Of a DNA stretch of 64,000 bases, positions 8,804-18,924 are shown one piece after another. The stretch is from the NCBI GenBank assembly GCA_019359675.1, contig JAHHGX010000002.1, positions 1 through 64,000 on the forward strand, given 5' to 3'. The translations under genes were made by a program, and so were the position numbers. Numbering within the stretch: the stretch's first letter is position 1; each line of letters starts with the position of its first letter. Origin of the DNA: Calothrix sp. FI2-JRJ7 (GTDB lineage: Bacteria; Cyanobacteriota; Cyanobacteriia; Cyanobacteriales; Nostocaceae). A model generated the notes under the pieces. That model did not search any database. It was not told where the DNA came from and worked only from the letters and a program-made list of their open reading frames with translations.

Positions 8804-10210
8804 ATGAAACAACCGTTAATACCTGCTTCGGAGTCAGAAAGACTTCAGGCACTTCAACGATATCAAATTCTAGATACTGCTTCTGAGCAAGCGTTTGATG
8901 ACTTGACTAGTTTAGCAGCCTATATTTGCGGTACTCCTATCGCTTTAATTAGTCTGGTTGATGCAAATCGACAATGGTTTAAATCTAAAGTTGGTTTAGA
9001 AGCGTCTGAAACTCCGCGAGACTTAGCATTTTGCGCTCACGCAATATGTACACCAGATAAAGTACTGATAGTGCCAAATGCTCTGGAAGACGAACGATTT
9101 GTTGCTAACCCTTTAGTAACATCCGAACCAAATATTCGATTTTATATGGGCGCCCCGCTTATGACACCAGATGATTTTGCTCTTGGTACATTATGTGCTA
9201 TTGACGTGGTGCCAAGAGTTCTGACAGAAGAACAAATCATCGCTTTACAAGCTTTAAGTCGTCAAGTTATTAGCCAGTTAGAACTACGAATTAATTTAAT
9301 CAATTTAAAAAACAATATAATAGCGCGCGAAGAGATTGAGAAAAATTTACGCAATACCAACGGACAGTTGAACCAAACTTTAAAAAAATTGCGTCAAACT
9401 CAAGCTCAACTCATCCAAAGTGAAAAAATGTCCAGCTTGGGTCAGGTAGTTGCAGGTGTAGCTCACGAGATAAATAACCCTGTTAACTTTATTGAAGCAA
9501 ATCTGAGTCACATTAAAAGTTATGTTAAAGACTTAGTTGATGTATTAGCACTTTATCAATATTATTATCCTGATGCAAATCCAGAAATTCAAAAACAAAT
9601 CAAAACAATAGATTTACAATATCTGACTGAAGATTTACCCAAGATATTATCATCAATGGAAATGGGTACTGAGCGTATACAGAAAATTGTTTTGTCTTTA
9701 CGTAACTTTTCACGATTAGATGAGGCTGAGAAAAAATCTGTCAATATTCATGAAGGAATCGATAATACACTGCTAATTTTACAACATAGACTCAAAGCTA
9801 CAAAAAAACGTCCAGAAATTCAAATAATTCGAGATTACAGTAACATTCCTCTATTTGAATGTTACCCAGCACAGCTAAATCAAGTATTTATGAACATATT
9901 ATCTAATGCTATTGATGCGATAGAATTCTGTTCAAAGCCTGAAGCTGGTAAAATTTGTATTAAAACTCAAATAAGTCAAACAAAATCTTTAGTTGTAAGA
10001 ATTAGTGATAATGGTACAGGAATAAAGGACGATATACTCAAAAGTATATTTGACCCCTTTTTCACAACAAAACCAGTCGGAAAAGGTACTGGTTTAGGAT
10101 TATCAATTAGTTACCAAATCGTAGTCCAAAAACATGGTGGCACCTTAAAATATAGAACTACGTTAGGTCAAGGAACTGAGTTCTGGATTGAAATTCCTGC
10201 TTGTAGTTAA
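8804..10210 (+). CDS. GAF-domain sensor histidine kinase
   Basis: A 468-residue soluble two-component kinase. Residues ~20-165 form a GAF domain (FDDLTSLAAYICGTPIALIS, FCAHAI, FYMGAPL); residues ~170-210 are a coiled-coil linker. The phosphoacceptor His221 lies in VVAGVAHEINNPVNF. The ATPase part shows the N box (NQVFMNILSNAIDAIE), G1 (ISDNGTGIKDD), F box (IFDPFFTTKPVGKGTGLGLS) and G2. GAF domains preceded by an ILDT motif are common in cyanobacterial kinases and some sense redox or light, but no bilin-binding cysteine is evident. No response regulator is adjacent, so the partner is unknown. It follows ocp-frp but after a 166-base gap. Confidence 0.9.
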   Translation: MKQPLIPASESERLQALQRYQILDTASEQAFDDLTSLAAYICGTPIALISLVDANRQWFKSKVGLEASETPRDLAFCAHAICTPDKVLIVPNALEDERFVANPLVTSEPNIRFYMGAPLMTPDDFALGTLCAIDVVPRVLTEEQIIALQALSRQVISQLELRINLINLKNNIIAREEIEKNLRNTNGQLNQTLKKLRQTQAQLIQSEKMSSLGQVVAGVAHEINNPVNFIEANLSHIKSYVKDLVDVLALYQYYYPDANPEIQKQIKTIDLQYLTEDLPKILSSMEMGTERIQKIVLSLRNFSRLDEAEKKSVNIHEGIDNTLLILQHRLKATKKRPEIQIIRDYSNIPLFECYPAQLNQVFMNILSNAIDAIEFCSKPEAGKICIKTQISQTKSLVVRISDNGTGIKDDILKSIFDPFFTTKPVGKGTGLGLSISYQIVVQKHGGTLKYRTTLGQGTEFWIEIPACS

Positions 10211-10391
10211 AAATAGTAATTTTTTGAGCAATAACAAATAAAATTAAAATTTTAATAAGTAAAAAAATTATATATATCTTATTTAAAATGCGTTTTAAAA
10301 TCAAAACATTAATTACAATCTTTAATAAGATATTGGGTAGATATCATCTTTTTATCAAGATAAAACGTCTATATTTTTACTAGGAAAAAAT
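10211..10391. other. AT-rich spacer
   Basis: No gene or structured element recognised. It is strongly AT-rich. Confidence 0.3.
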
Positions 10392-10520
10392 ATGTTTGGT
10401 ATTGATGTTTATCAAGGTGACGGCGCCGTTGATTGGGCGAGTTAAAAATTCTGGTAAAACTTTCGCTTATGTCAAAGCAACAGAAGGTGTTACCATTAAA
10501 TTGGTTGCAATATTAAGTAG
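10392..10520 (+). pseudogene. Glycoside hydrolase family 25 lysozyme fragment
   Basis: ATG at 10392 opens FGIDVYQGDGAVDWAS, then a stop. The next frame gives VKNSGKTFAYVKATEGVT, together the unmistakable N-terminus of a GH25 muramidase (catalytic Asp in the GIDVYQG strand, then the FAYVKATEG strand). One indel at about 10442 breaks it, and the remaining ~150 residues of the domain are absent, replaced by unrelated sequence with two GGCGCC sites. It is dead. Confidence 0.65.
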
Positions 10521-10617
10521 TAAGTGGTGGCGCCGTTACTTAAGCCAGAAAATCGGCGCCTGGTCAATATTTTTAAGACAATACTTTTGTACCTAATAGT
10601 GCGGGTAAAAATTACTA

Positions 10618-10821
10618 TTAAGGATGAGTACTGGAAACAAGGTGAAGTACATCTCGCACAACGCTGTAACCGCTCAAGTCCCAAAGTAGATAAGCAAGAA
10701 AACCAATCATAGCTAAACGACCGTTCCAAAGTTCGGCTTGAGGAGTAATACCAATATCTCCCGCATTGCGGTCTTTGCCATTATATGCAAGTTCAGTTGC
10801 ATCACTAGGATAACGTTCCAT
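10618..10821 (-). CDS. High-light-inducible protein (Hlip/SCP)
   Basis: A 67-residue one-helix thylakoid protein of the chlorophyll a/b-binding superfamily. The signature AELWNGRLAMIGFLAYLLWD covers residues ~29-48, with the Glu and Asn/Arg that ligate chlorophyll. Hlips bind chlorophyll and carotenoid and protect newly made or damaged photosystem II and chlorophyll synthase. It is monocistronic and faces the GH25 fragment. I looked for an HLR1 site upstream and found only imperfect TTACA repeats at wrong spacing. Confidence 0.9.
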   Translation of the reverse strand: MERYPSDATELAYNGKDRNAGDIGITPQAELWNGRLAMIGFLAYLLWDLSGYSVVRDVLHLVSSTHP

Positions 10822-11254
10822 TGTTTATTCCCTTAACAATCTAATTACATGCTTATGTTACTTACTTAAGTATGCCAAGCTATCTGTCTGTAGTTTCAAA
10901 GTACAAACTACCCTAAAGGATGATTTTTTCAAACCAACGGCGCCAAAAGCTACATTAAGCGATAATGGAACGGGCAAGGAGGCCCATTCCACTAAATGAG
11001 TTTTATATTTATACTGATACTCAATTTTTATTTTATTACAAAATTAAGGTATTGATAATAAATTGATAAGTATTTATATCATGCAAAGTTCATCTTTAAA
11101 TTATCTATCGTTGTACATATTTTTATGAAAAGGTAGCAATTTTTGCATTTTTTATTTATAAAGTTTTTCATTATATTTTTAGTAGTCTAAACTTTGACTA
11201 CCTTTCATAGGCATGTGAAAGTTAATTAAAAGCGTATAAGCATAAAGAAAACAG
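10822..11254. other. Divergent intergenic region
   Basis: It lies between the Hlip gene (minus) and the beta-helix-like gene (plus). It holds a GGGCAAGGAGGCCC-type hairpin repeat at about 10972-10994, one GGCGCC near 10941, and a very AT-rich stretch at 11020-11180. No gene seen. Confidence 0.35.
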
Positions 11255-11818
11255 ATGAAAAATATATTTTTGTTTGGAATAGCTAGTTTGAGTTTAGCTG
11301 GAGTAGTGTTTTGTTCTTCAGTTGCTCTAGCAGAAGAAACTGTATGTGATGGGGACTTAGGTGCTGTTACTTTAGATAATGTAAAAGTACCTAGCGATAA
11401 AAGTTGTAACATGAATGGTACAACTGTAAAAGGTACTATCAAAGTAGAGTCGAATGGCAAGCTTACAGCTTCTGACATCAAAGTAAATGGTAATATTCAG
11501 GCTGAAAAGGCAGAAAATGTAACTGTTAATAACAATTCCAGAGTTGATGGTAGTATCCAGATTAAGGAATCCAAAGCTGCGAACATTACTCGTACACGCA
11601 TCAGACAAGATTTGCAGTTTGAAAAAAACACAAATCAATTAGTTGCCAACGACAATACCATCACCGGAAATTTACAAGCATCTCAAAATACCGGGGGTGT
11701 AGAAATTAGACGCAATAGAATTAATGGTAATTTGCAGTGTAAAGAAAATGCTCCTTCTCCCACTGGAGAAGATAATACAGTGCGAGGTAATAAAGAAGAC
11801 CAGTGTTCAAGTTTGTAG
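11255..11818 (+). CDS. Secreted beta-helix-like repeat protein
   Basis: A 187-residue protein with a classical signal peptide (KNIFLFGIASLSLAGVVF, ending ALAEE). The mature part is made of degenerate ~20-residue steps with the pattern V-x-G-x-I-x-V (VKGTIKVESNGKLTASDIKV, VNGNIQAEKAENVTV, VDGSIQIKESKAANI, ITGNLQASQNTGGVEI, INGNLQCKENAP). This is typical of right-handed beta helices or bactofilin-like polymers. Cysteines near both ends (VCDGD, SCNMN, LQCKE, DQCSS) may cap the coil. Probably periplasmic or surface. Function unknown. It converges on the STAND/WD40 operon. Confidence 0.65.
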   Translation: MKNIFLFGIASLSLAGVVFCSSVALAEETVCDGDLGAVTLDNVKVPSDKSCNMNGTTVKGTIKVESNGKLTASDIKVNGNIQAEKAENVTVNNNSRVDGSIQIKESKAANITRTRIRQDLQFEKNTNQLVANDNTITGNLQASQNTGGVEIRRNRINGNLQCKENAPSPTGEDNTVRGNKEDQCSSL

Positions 11819-11879
11819 ATTGCATTTGGTTATTTAACGATAGTAGGTGGGGCTATGCCTCACATACAACGCCCCAGAA

Positions 11880-14800
11880 TTAAGAGCATAATTTACGGTC
11901 AGCTTCAGAAACTTTAGTATTATTCTGCAGGTAATCTTGTAATAACTCGCATCCTTTTGACATTAAATTTGCTGTCTGAGTATCAGCTAAGTCACGATAA
12001 ACTATTTTACCTTTATTGTTCCCTATCACTAATGTTTTACTGTCGGGAGTAAAACTAATAGTTGAAAATTTCTCATCTTCTTCGTTGATGACTAACTCTA
12101 ATTTGCCTTTACGATTCCACAGCTTTATTTTATCCTCGCTCATAGTAGCGATAGTTTCACCATTCGGGCTAAAGCTGATACTCATGAATCCTTCACCGTT
12201 ACCATTCAGAGTTTGAATCAAATTCCAGTTTTTATCCCATAATTTTACTGTGCTGTCTAAACTAGCTGTCGCTAATATATTATCTTTTGACCAGACCGCA
12301 GCATAAACAGGACGGTTATGAGATGTAATATCCTTAATTAATTTACCGTCTTTATTCCATATTTTTACGGTGTTATCATCGCTTGCTGATGCGATATATT
12401 CACCATTTGGACTAAAACTTACCCAATTAACTGGTTCAGTATGTTTTAATAATTTAGCGATTAATTTACCGTCTTTGCTCCATAATCTTACTGATTTATC
12501 TCTACTTGCTGATGCTAATATTTCTCCATTATGCGCCCAATCAACACTTAATACTCCCTTATCATGTCCTTCTAAAGTATTAATTAGCTTACCGTCGCGA
12601 CTCCATAACTTTACTGTTTTATCACTCGACGCTGAAGCTACAGTTTGACCATTTGGGCTAAAACTTATATCCCAAACTGCACTTTTGTGTCCAGTTAAAG
12701 TATGTTGTAATTTACCATCTGGACTCCAAATTTTCACAGTACCGTCTTCGCTAGAATCGGCAAATGCATCACCGTCAGGAGAATAACTTAGCATTGTTAT
12801 TGCTTTTTTGTGTGCCTCGATAGTTTTTAAAGGTAGATATTGCCAACGCCATAGTCTAATTTTAGTGTCACGACTTGCAGAAGCTAAAGTTTTTCCATCA
12901 CTGCTAAAGAAGGCGCTAGTTACCCAATCATTATTTCCTTTCAAAGTTTCTAACGGTTGCTTTATGGGTTTATCTATTGCGTCAAGTTTCCATAGTTTTA
13001 CTGTTTTATCCCAACCGGTTGAAGCTAATGTTTTTCCATCTGGACTAAAAGCAACACTCATTGCTGCTGGCTTGTGTGCTTGTATTGAATTAAGTAATTT
13101 TCCATCGCGATTCCACAGCTTAACAGTCTCATCCAAACTTGCTGATGCCAACATGTTACTATTCGGCGCCCAAGCTACAGCAAATACTGCATCGCTATGT
13201 CCAGATAAAGTTTGTAACAGCTTACCGTTTTGACTCCACAACTTTATTGTGTTGTCATTTTCTGTCTGATTTTTTTCACTACTCGCTCCGGCCGAGGCAA
13301 TCATACTACCATCTGGCGCCCAAGCTAAACTAGTAACGGGTGTGGTATGTCCTGACAAAGTGGCAAGTACTTTTCCTTGTTGATTCCATAATCTAATAAT
13401 ATTATCGGCGCCTCCCGATGCAATAGTTTGCCCCGAAGGACTGAACGTGACGCTATTTACTACTTCGTTATGTGGAAATATTCTTAATAATTTACCGTCA
13501 ATAGTCCACAATTTAACGGTTCTATCAGCACTTCCAGAGACTAGCATTTTACCATCAGGACTAAACGCGACACTATTAACACGCTTACTATGCGCTTTTA
13601 ATATACGTAATTTTTTACCATTTGCCTGCCAAAGTCGGACTGTTCCATCACTACTCGCAGAAGCAATTAACTGATTATTGGCACTAAATACAACACTATT
13701 TACATCAGCAAGATGTCCTTCTAAACGGTTGATTTCGCGCACCCGCATTCCGTAAGTTGCTTGATAAAGTGCTGTTCTAACAATTTGCTTCGTTTCCTCA
13801 TCAGGTAAAAGTACGTTATCAATTTTTCTACCTGCGCGCAATCCTTCACGTAAAGCATCAATATCTTTACCCAAAGCAAATAAAGCTTCACTCGATACAC
13901 TTGCTGCAACGCTAGCGGTAATAACAGCTTTGCGTCCAGTAGAAAAAGCAGTCCAAATAGAACCCATTAATAGTACGATACCCAAAGCTGAGGCAACAAG
14001 GGCATTTTTGAGTAAGCGATTCGTTTTTACTTGACTAGTACGTAGCTTTTCGGTCTCAAGAAGTTCTGCTTGTAACTTTTGCTGTTCAATTTCCGAAAGT
14101 AAACGTTCACGTTCAACACGACTAAATTCATCGCGTTTTCGCAGTTCCTTTAATTCGCCTAGTAAATCAGAACCAGTAACTTGATATTCTGCGGGAATTT
14201 TACCTTGTTTGTTATGGCGAAGTGCGCTTTCTAAACGAGAAATTTCTTGTTCGTTAGTTTGCACTTGTGCGCGCAGTTGTTTAACTTGTTCTTGCAAGCT
14301 AAGTTCAGTTTGTTGAAGACTGCGAATTAAATCAACAAGGTAATCGTGAATTAACTGGTACCGTTCGGGGACATCAGGATAAAGCACTACTAGTCCTGAA
14401 CGTACTAATATTTCTAATACTAATTCTAATTTATTGACATCTTCTAATTCTGCAAGTTCTATGGCTAGTTCGGCGCGAGTTTTAAAAGGACGCTTATTAT
14501 TTTCGTCTGTAAGTAAGTATAATACTAAAAATGCAGCACGTTCATTTTCTTTACCGCAGTCGCTGATTAATTCTGCTAAATATCTTTGAATTAGCTTGTT
14601 TGGACGAAACTGCTGATATTTAGCAAGGGTTAAAATTCGCTCATCTTGAAGTTGGGCACCAACTACTTGCAGTTCAATTGGTCTTACCTCCCCCAATTCC
14701 ACAGATAAATCATCAACCAAAGCATCGATTAATTCAGGTTCAAGATGATATTGCGAACGCTGCGTCAACTCACGAATCACCGATGATGCATCTTGACGTG

Positions 14801-17012
14801 AAAAGTTCTTTAATTGATAACGGATACTTTTATCTAAAATATTTTCGTTAACTGGTGCAATTTTTTCTAAATGTTTAAATTCTAATAATTTGTGTAAGTA
14901 ATCTTCACGTAAAGACAAAATTACTTTGACAAATGCCACATCCATAGAGTCGCACAAAAACTTGTCGAACTCAGCTAGTTGACCTGGCTTATTACAATCA
15001 GAGAAAAACTCTTCTACCTGGTCAAAAATTAATACTGTAATAATACGATTTTGGGCATTTTGCTGTAAGAGTTCTAAAACCCCATCGATTGTAATTGGCG
15101 TATTCGGGTAAGGTGGAATATCTTCTTCAAGGGCTGCTTTACGAATCGTAACAGGTTTTGTTGAAGCAATTGCATTACTTAACGCTTTCCCCAATTCTTG
15201 TATCCAATCTGTATATACTTGTAAAACTACAGGTATAGCAATTTGGTCACCTATTGCCCTTTGTTGTAATGCCGGCACTAACCCAGCTGTGACAGTGGAA
15301 CTTTTACCAACGCCACTATGACCATGTATAACCGTTAACTTTTGGTCGGGACGGCTAATTCTGGCAATTAAATTTTGTACATCTCTTTGTCTACCAGAAG
15401 CGATAATTTCTAAAGCAACACTACCACTCGGCGCCGGAGAATTAACTATAGGGGTAGTAGCATGACGCTGCGGTTTTAACCGACCTGCTCCAATAAATGC
15501 GCGTAACCCATACTGTTGTTCAACCGAACGTCGCTTTTGCCGTATTACAAAAGCTTCAAGATAGCGTCCTAATTCAAAATACAACCCACGTAACCATCGC
15601 AATAAACGAATATATTTATATACTTCGTATCTATAATCACTATTTTCTAAAGCAGCTTCTAAGTCTTTACTAGCTAACTCTATTTGTTCCAAAGCATTTT
15701 TCTGTTCACCTTGACGCTGTAATGCTTTCGCTAAAGTAAGACGATATATTTGTTCTTTTAATAAAGGAAACGAGTTTGGCTGCGAATCATTATGTTTAGA
15801 CGCTTCATCAAGTCGCAATAATGCTACACGCGCTTGTTTGCTAGCAATTACCCAATTTTCTCTAGCTATAGCAACCTGCGCTAAAAACCCAGAATCACAA
15901 GCAAGCTGAAAATGAGTACCATAATCATGATGTAAATTTTGTGACTTTAATGCTAGTTGTTGCAACTCATCCCATAATTTCACGTGTTGCAAAACATCGG
16001 CTAAAAGTCCAATAATTTGAGCCGTTAAATCTGGGCGCCGAGCGGCTTCAAAAACATCAAGGCACTGCTGTAAGTAACACTTAGCTTCTTGCCAGCGTTC
16101 TTGATGTTCTACATGTACCCGTTCAGCTAAACGGTAATAACTTAGTCCTAAATAGAAAACTAATACTCCTTGACGAAGCAAGAATATTGAAGGAGGAACA
16201 GGAGGATAACTAAAAAGAGGAGCAGAGGGAATAGTGAAGGCAGAAGAAGAAACCCAAAACTTTAAACTTTCCTGAAAATATTCAATAGCTAAATCAATAC
16301 GGTTGCTGGCATAATAATCTAACCCAGCAATAAATTTAACTGAAGCGTTTAGTTCCGGCTCTAGTTCGATACCACGATGCTGTAACTCTTTGATACAAGA
16401 GCGAAATTCGTAACTACTATAATCCCAAACTTGTCCAAGCGTGGTGTGAGGATGCTCACCTTCTGGAACACCATTAATATCTAAAATTTTGGCGAACAGC
16501 GAATTAGTTTTTGTCTTTAAAAAATCTTGTAACTCCTCAGTAGTCAACTCGAAGCGAATAGGAGTTGCTGCCCAACTAGTAAAATCTGGTGCGAACCGCC
16601 GCAGTTTTCGCAGCAGTTCATCGTTAACCCAAAATACCATCGGGAAAGGATGTCGTTTACGGAATTCATCACGAATATGGTTGATGGTTCGCAGTAAATC
16701 ATCGAGTTCTTCTACCGACTCCAAACCCAAAATCATTAAAGCTGAAGGTTGGGAACTTCCTATTTCGGAGTGAATTGTCGAATATAAACTAATCGCATTA
16801 CTTTTTAGCGTTACCTTATGAATTCGATAACCATCACCTATTTCTTCTTCCAGGCGCCGCAGCATCTTTTGACGCAAAAAGCCATAATTGCAACCCACTA
16901 AACAGAGCGAAAACTGTCCAATTGAAAATGTGATTGCACGACGCAAACTATTAACAGCGCGCTCATTGGCTGCTATAACATTTTCTGAGTAAAAGGGGCT
17001 TTTTCCAACCAT
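11880..17012 (-). CDS. STAND ATPase with TPR region, membrane helix and 14 WD40 repeats
   Basis: 1710 residues. The N-terminal ~175 residues form an AAA-like domain whose P-loop position (LCLVGCNYGFLRQK) lacks the GKS/T core; 200-500 are TPR-like helices. At ~540-900 lies a STAND NTPase (nSTAND1 type) with Walker A GHSGVGKSS at 564-572 and Walker B VLIFDQVEEF at 661-670. Residues 900-1000 are coiled coil, and 1004-1024 are one hydrophobic helix. From 1098 come 14 WD40 repeats, enough for two seven-bladed propellers. STAND proteins switch on by nucleotide-driven assembly after a sensor domain binds a ligand; here the propellers are the likely sensor. No effector domain is visible. The start overlaps the upstream ATPase gene by 40 bases. 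Confidence 0.88.
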   Translation of the reverse strand: MVGKSPFYSENVIAANERAVNSLRRAITFSIGQFSLCLVGCNYGFLRQKMLRRLEEEIGDGYRIHKVTLKSNAISLYSTIHSEIGSSQPSALMILGLESVEELDDLLRTINHIRDEFRKRHPFPMVFWVNDELLRKLRRFAPDFTSWAATPIRFELTTEELQDFLKTKTNSLFAKILDINGVPEGEHPHTTLGQVWDYSSYEFRSCIKELQHRGIELEPELNASVKFIAGLDYYASNRIDLAIEYFQESLKFWVSSSAFTIPSAPLFSYPPVPPSIFLLRQGVLVFYLGLSYYRLAERVHVEHQERWQEAKCYLQQCLDVFEAARRPDLTAQIIGLLADVLQHVKLWDELQQLALKSQNLHHDYGTHFQLACDSGFLAQVAIARENWVIASKQARVALLRLDEASKHNDSQPNSFPLLKEQIYRLTLAKALQRQGEQKNALEQIELASKDLEAALENSDYRYEVYKYIRLLRWLRGLYFELGRYLEAFVIRQKRRSVEQQYGLRAFIGAGRLKPQRHATTPIVNSPAPSGSVALEIIASGRQRDVQNLIARISRPDQKLTVIHGHSGVGKSSTVTAGLVPALQQRAIGDQIAIPVVLQVYTDWIQELGKALSNAIASTKPVTIRKAALEEDIPPYPNTPITIDGVLELLQQNAQNRIITVLIFDQVEEFFSDCNKPGQLAEFDKFLCDSMDVAFVKVILSLREDYLHKLLEFKHLEKIAPVNENILDKSIRYQLKNFSRQDASSVIRELTQRSQYHLEPELIDALVDDLSVELGEVRPIELQVVGAQLQDERILTLAKYQQFRPNKLIQRYLAELISDCGKENERAAFLVLYLLTDENNKRPFKTRAELAIELAELEDVNKLELVLEILVRSGLVVLYPDVPERYQLIHDYLVDLIRSLQQTELSLQEQVKQLRAQVQTNEQEISRLESALRHNKQGKIPAEYQVTGSDLLGELKELRKRDEFSRVERERLLSEIEQQKLQAELLETEKLRTSQVKTNRLLKNALVASALGIVLLMGSIWTAFSTGRKAVITASVAASVSSEALFALGKDIDALREGLRAGRKIDNVLLPDEETKQIVRTALYQATYGMRVREINRLEGHLADVNSVVFSANNQLIASASSDGTVRLWQANGKKLRILKAHSKRVNSVAFSPDGKMLVSGSADRTVKLWTIDGKLLRIFPHNEVVNSVTFSPSGQTIASGGADNIIRLWNQQGKVLATLSGHTTPVTSLAWAPDGSMIASAGASSEKNQTENDNTIKLWSQNGKLLQTLSGHSDAVFAVAWAPNSNMLASASLDETVKLWNRDGKLLNSIQAHKPAAMSVAFSPDGKTLASTGWDKTVKLWKLDAIDKPIKQPLETLKGNNDWVTSAFFSSDGKTLASASRDTKIRLWRWQYLPLKTIEAHKKAITMLSYSPDGDAFADSSEDGTVKIWSPDGKLQHTLTGHKSAVWDISFSPNGQTVASASSDKTVKLWSRDGKLINTLEGHDKGVLSVDWAHNGEILASASRDKSVRLWSKDGKLIAKLLKHTEPVNWVSFSPNGEYIASASDDNTVKIWNKDGKLIKDITSHNRPVYAAVWSKDNILATASLDSTVKLWDKNWNLIQTLNGNGEGFMSISFSPNGETIATMSEDKIKLWNRKGKLELVINEEDEKFSTISFTPDSKTLVIGNNKGKIVYRDLADTQTANLMSKGCELLQDYLQNNTKVSEADRKLCS

Positions 17013-18319
17013 GACTTAAACTTCTGCGTTTCTGCTAAAACTGGGTTGACTGCAAACCAAGCACCTTCACAATCCCGGTACTCGAACACAAATAAACTGC
17101 GTAATAAAGTGTGGTATTCAATATCACCCTTGACTTTTTGTTCTTTGACAACCTGAAATATCAAATCCCACTCTTCTGAGTCAATAGGATTTGCGCGAAA
17201 ATCACGATGGCGCCGAATCACCATTTCTACACAATCGCGGTCAAAAGGTGGGTCTTGTTCGCGTACACAAACAAATAGCAGTCCGAGTAAATCCCGAACA
17301 TGACCGCCACTAATTAAACACAACCTATCGAGTGTTTCTTGGCTATCGAATACTTCTTTTATTAACCCGAGTCTATCAATTATAGGAATATCAGGAAAAG
17401 CACGCGCTAATACCATTTGTCGCATTAACGATAATCCGACACCATTAATTTCTCCTGTACGCTGTCTTACAGGTATCATTGGTAACACTTGAGGAGCAAC
17501 ACCACCACCCAAGCGTTGCTGAAGATGAACGCTATCGTTCGAGAAAGTTAAAGCTAAAGGGATTGTATAAACAACATGGCAATTTAGCTTACGAAGCTGC
17601 TCACCACGGTCGATAAATAGATGTTCAGGTAAAGAACGTCCCGAAGGTAAGGGTCGAATGTCCACCCGGTCGAGGTTATCGACGATAACAACGAGTCCTT
17701 TTTTGCCTGTCGCTTTCAACTCAGTAATCGCGCGTGCTAAAAGTTCCTGGTTAATCGAGTTTAAGATATTTTCGGTGCGTGGTTCTAAATAATCGCGTAG
17801 TCGGCGCCGTAAATTCGGACTTTCTTTCGTTTTGGCAGTAATTTTTGCAATACCCACCGATAATTCACCTTGCAGTTCCAAATCGAGTGGTGTTTGCAAA
17901 AAATTAACAATTTCTCCAAACAGCTTGTTAAAATATCCGGGTTTCAGCCGAATATTGATAGCTTCGAGACTTTCGCTAACTTGACCTGCAATTGCTATCA
18001 AAATATCAGTCACATCCAAATCCACTACATCCAAAACTTGCGTGGATTCAAAATAGACGACATGAAAACCAGCTTGTTCCAGTTCTGCCTTCAGACGCCA
18101 TAACTCAGTTGATTTACCGCAACCAATATGACCTGTAAACAGTTGGCAAGTAGGAGTATTAGGTGAAATCCGAGTGATAGTACGCCCTAAAGCCTCAATG
18201 ATTTTACCACCCCGCACTTGTGCAAAATCAATATAATAGCTTCGGTCTACAGCGTTTTCCATCATTAGCGGTTTGCTCGGATTGCACGCTTGGTAAAATC
18301 TATCTAAATCTAAGAGCAT
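16973..18319 (-). CDS. P-loop ATPase paired with the STAND/WD40 protein
   Basis: About 448 residues, cytosolic AAA-type ATPase. Walker A is FTGHIGCGKSTELW (core at 65-73), Walker B is LVVIVDNLDRVD with a hydrophobic strand before it, and the C-terminal half (from ~300) looks helical and winged-helix-like. I chose ATG 18319 over the TTG two codons earlier. The last 40 bases overlap the start of the 1710-residue gene, so translation should be coupled and the two products probably act in one complex. The pairing of a compact ATPase with a STAND/WD40 protein is seen in other cyanobacteria to my knowledge, but no activity is assigned. Confidence 0.8.
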   Translation of the reverse strand: MLLDLDRFYQACNPSKPLMMENAVDRSYYIDFAQVRGGKIIEALGRTITRISPNTPTCQLFTGHIGCGKSTELWRLKAELEQAGFHVVYFESTQVLDVVDLDVTDILIAIAGQVSESLEAINIRLKPGYFNKLFGEIVNFLQTPLDLELQGELSVGIAKITAKTKESPNLRRRLRDYLEPRTENILNSINQELLARAITELKATGKKGLVVIVDNLDRVDIRPLPSGRSLPEHLFIDRGEQLRKLNCHVVYTIPLALTFSNDSVHLQQRLGGGVAPQVLPMIPVRQRTGEINGVGLSLMRQMVLARAFPDIPIIDRLGLIKEVFDSQETLDRLCLISGGHVRDLLGLLFVCVREQDPPFDRDCVEMVIRRHRDFRANPIDSEEWDLIFQVVKEQKVKGDIEYHTLLRSLFVFEYRDCEGAWFAVNPVLAETQKFKSWLEKAPFTQKML

Positions 18320-18924
18320 AACCAATATAACTTACTAGTTGACAGATAATCGTTATAAACAAACAGCGCTCTTGTTAATGGCTAACAGAAAAAACTTAAA
18401 AGCGCAAGCCCCAAACATGAGAGCGCATTAGTAATTAGCTTTGATGCATCCAATTTAAAAACACAACTTCCAAACTTTAATTTTCGGATTTTTAATTAAA
18501 ACGCTTTACAAACACATCTAATTTTGGTTTATTTATATTAGGTACATATTCTTTAATGTCTTATTTTTACAGTTACACAAAATTAGGCAAATCTTAGAGT
18601 TGCCGCTTGGTCAATATAATACTTACTTCTGAAAAAATAGATTAACTACCCAAAAGAAAATATTAGATTTTAATTTTTTGAAAATATCCCCCCTATCTAA
18701 CTTACGTAGCAAAAATCTATACTATTAAAACTTAAAATATTAAAATATAAATCAAAAAATATTTATAGCAACCAGTCTAAGATACCTAATCAAAGTTAGC
18801 TTAATTAAGTAATGAAGTATAATTGTTCTATAAGAATAAAAACAAACGAAAGCTCAGTTCGCTCTTTAATACTTTAAGCAAAGTATACAAGTAATGTTAA
18901 ACTTTGGCTAAAAATAATTGTGTA
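18320..18924. other. Long AT-rich region upstream of the ATPase-STAND operon
   Basis: About 600 bases with many A/T tracts. Apart from the presumed operon promoter in the first ~100 bases left of 18420, I see no gene, RNA or clear repeat. Confidence 0.3.

Noticed and set aside
10822-10900. HLR1 site upstream of the Hlip gene
   Set aside because: TTACAT and TTACTT occur but 14 bases apart rather than 10, and the flanks do not fit.
12016-13674. Several plus-strand ORFs antisense to the WD40 region
   Set aside because: Periodic WD40 codons create long antisense frames; their products repeat the same periodicity.
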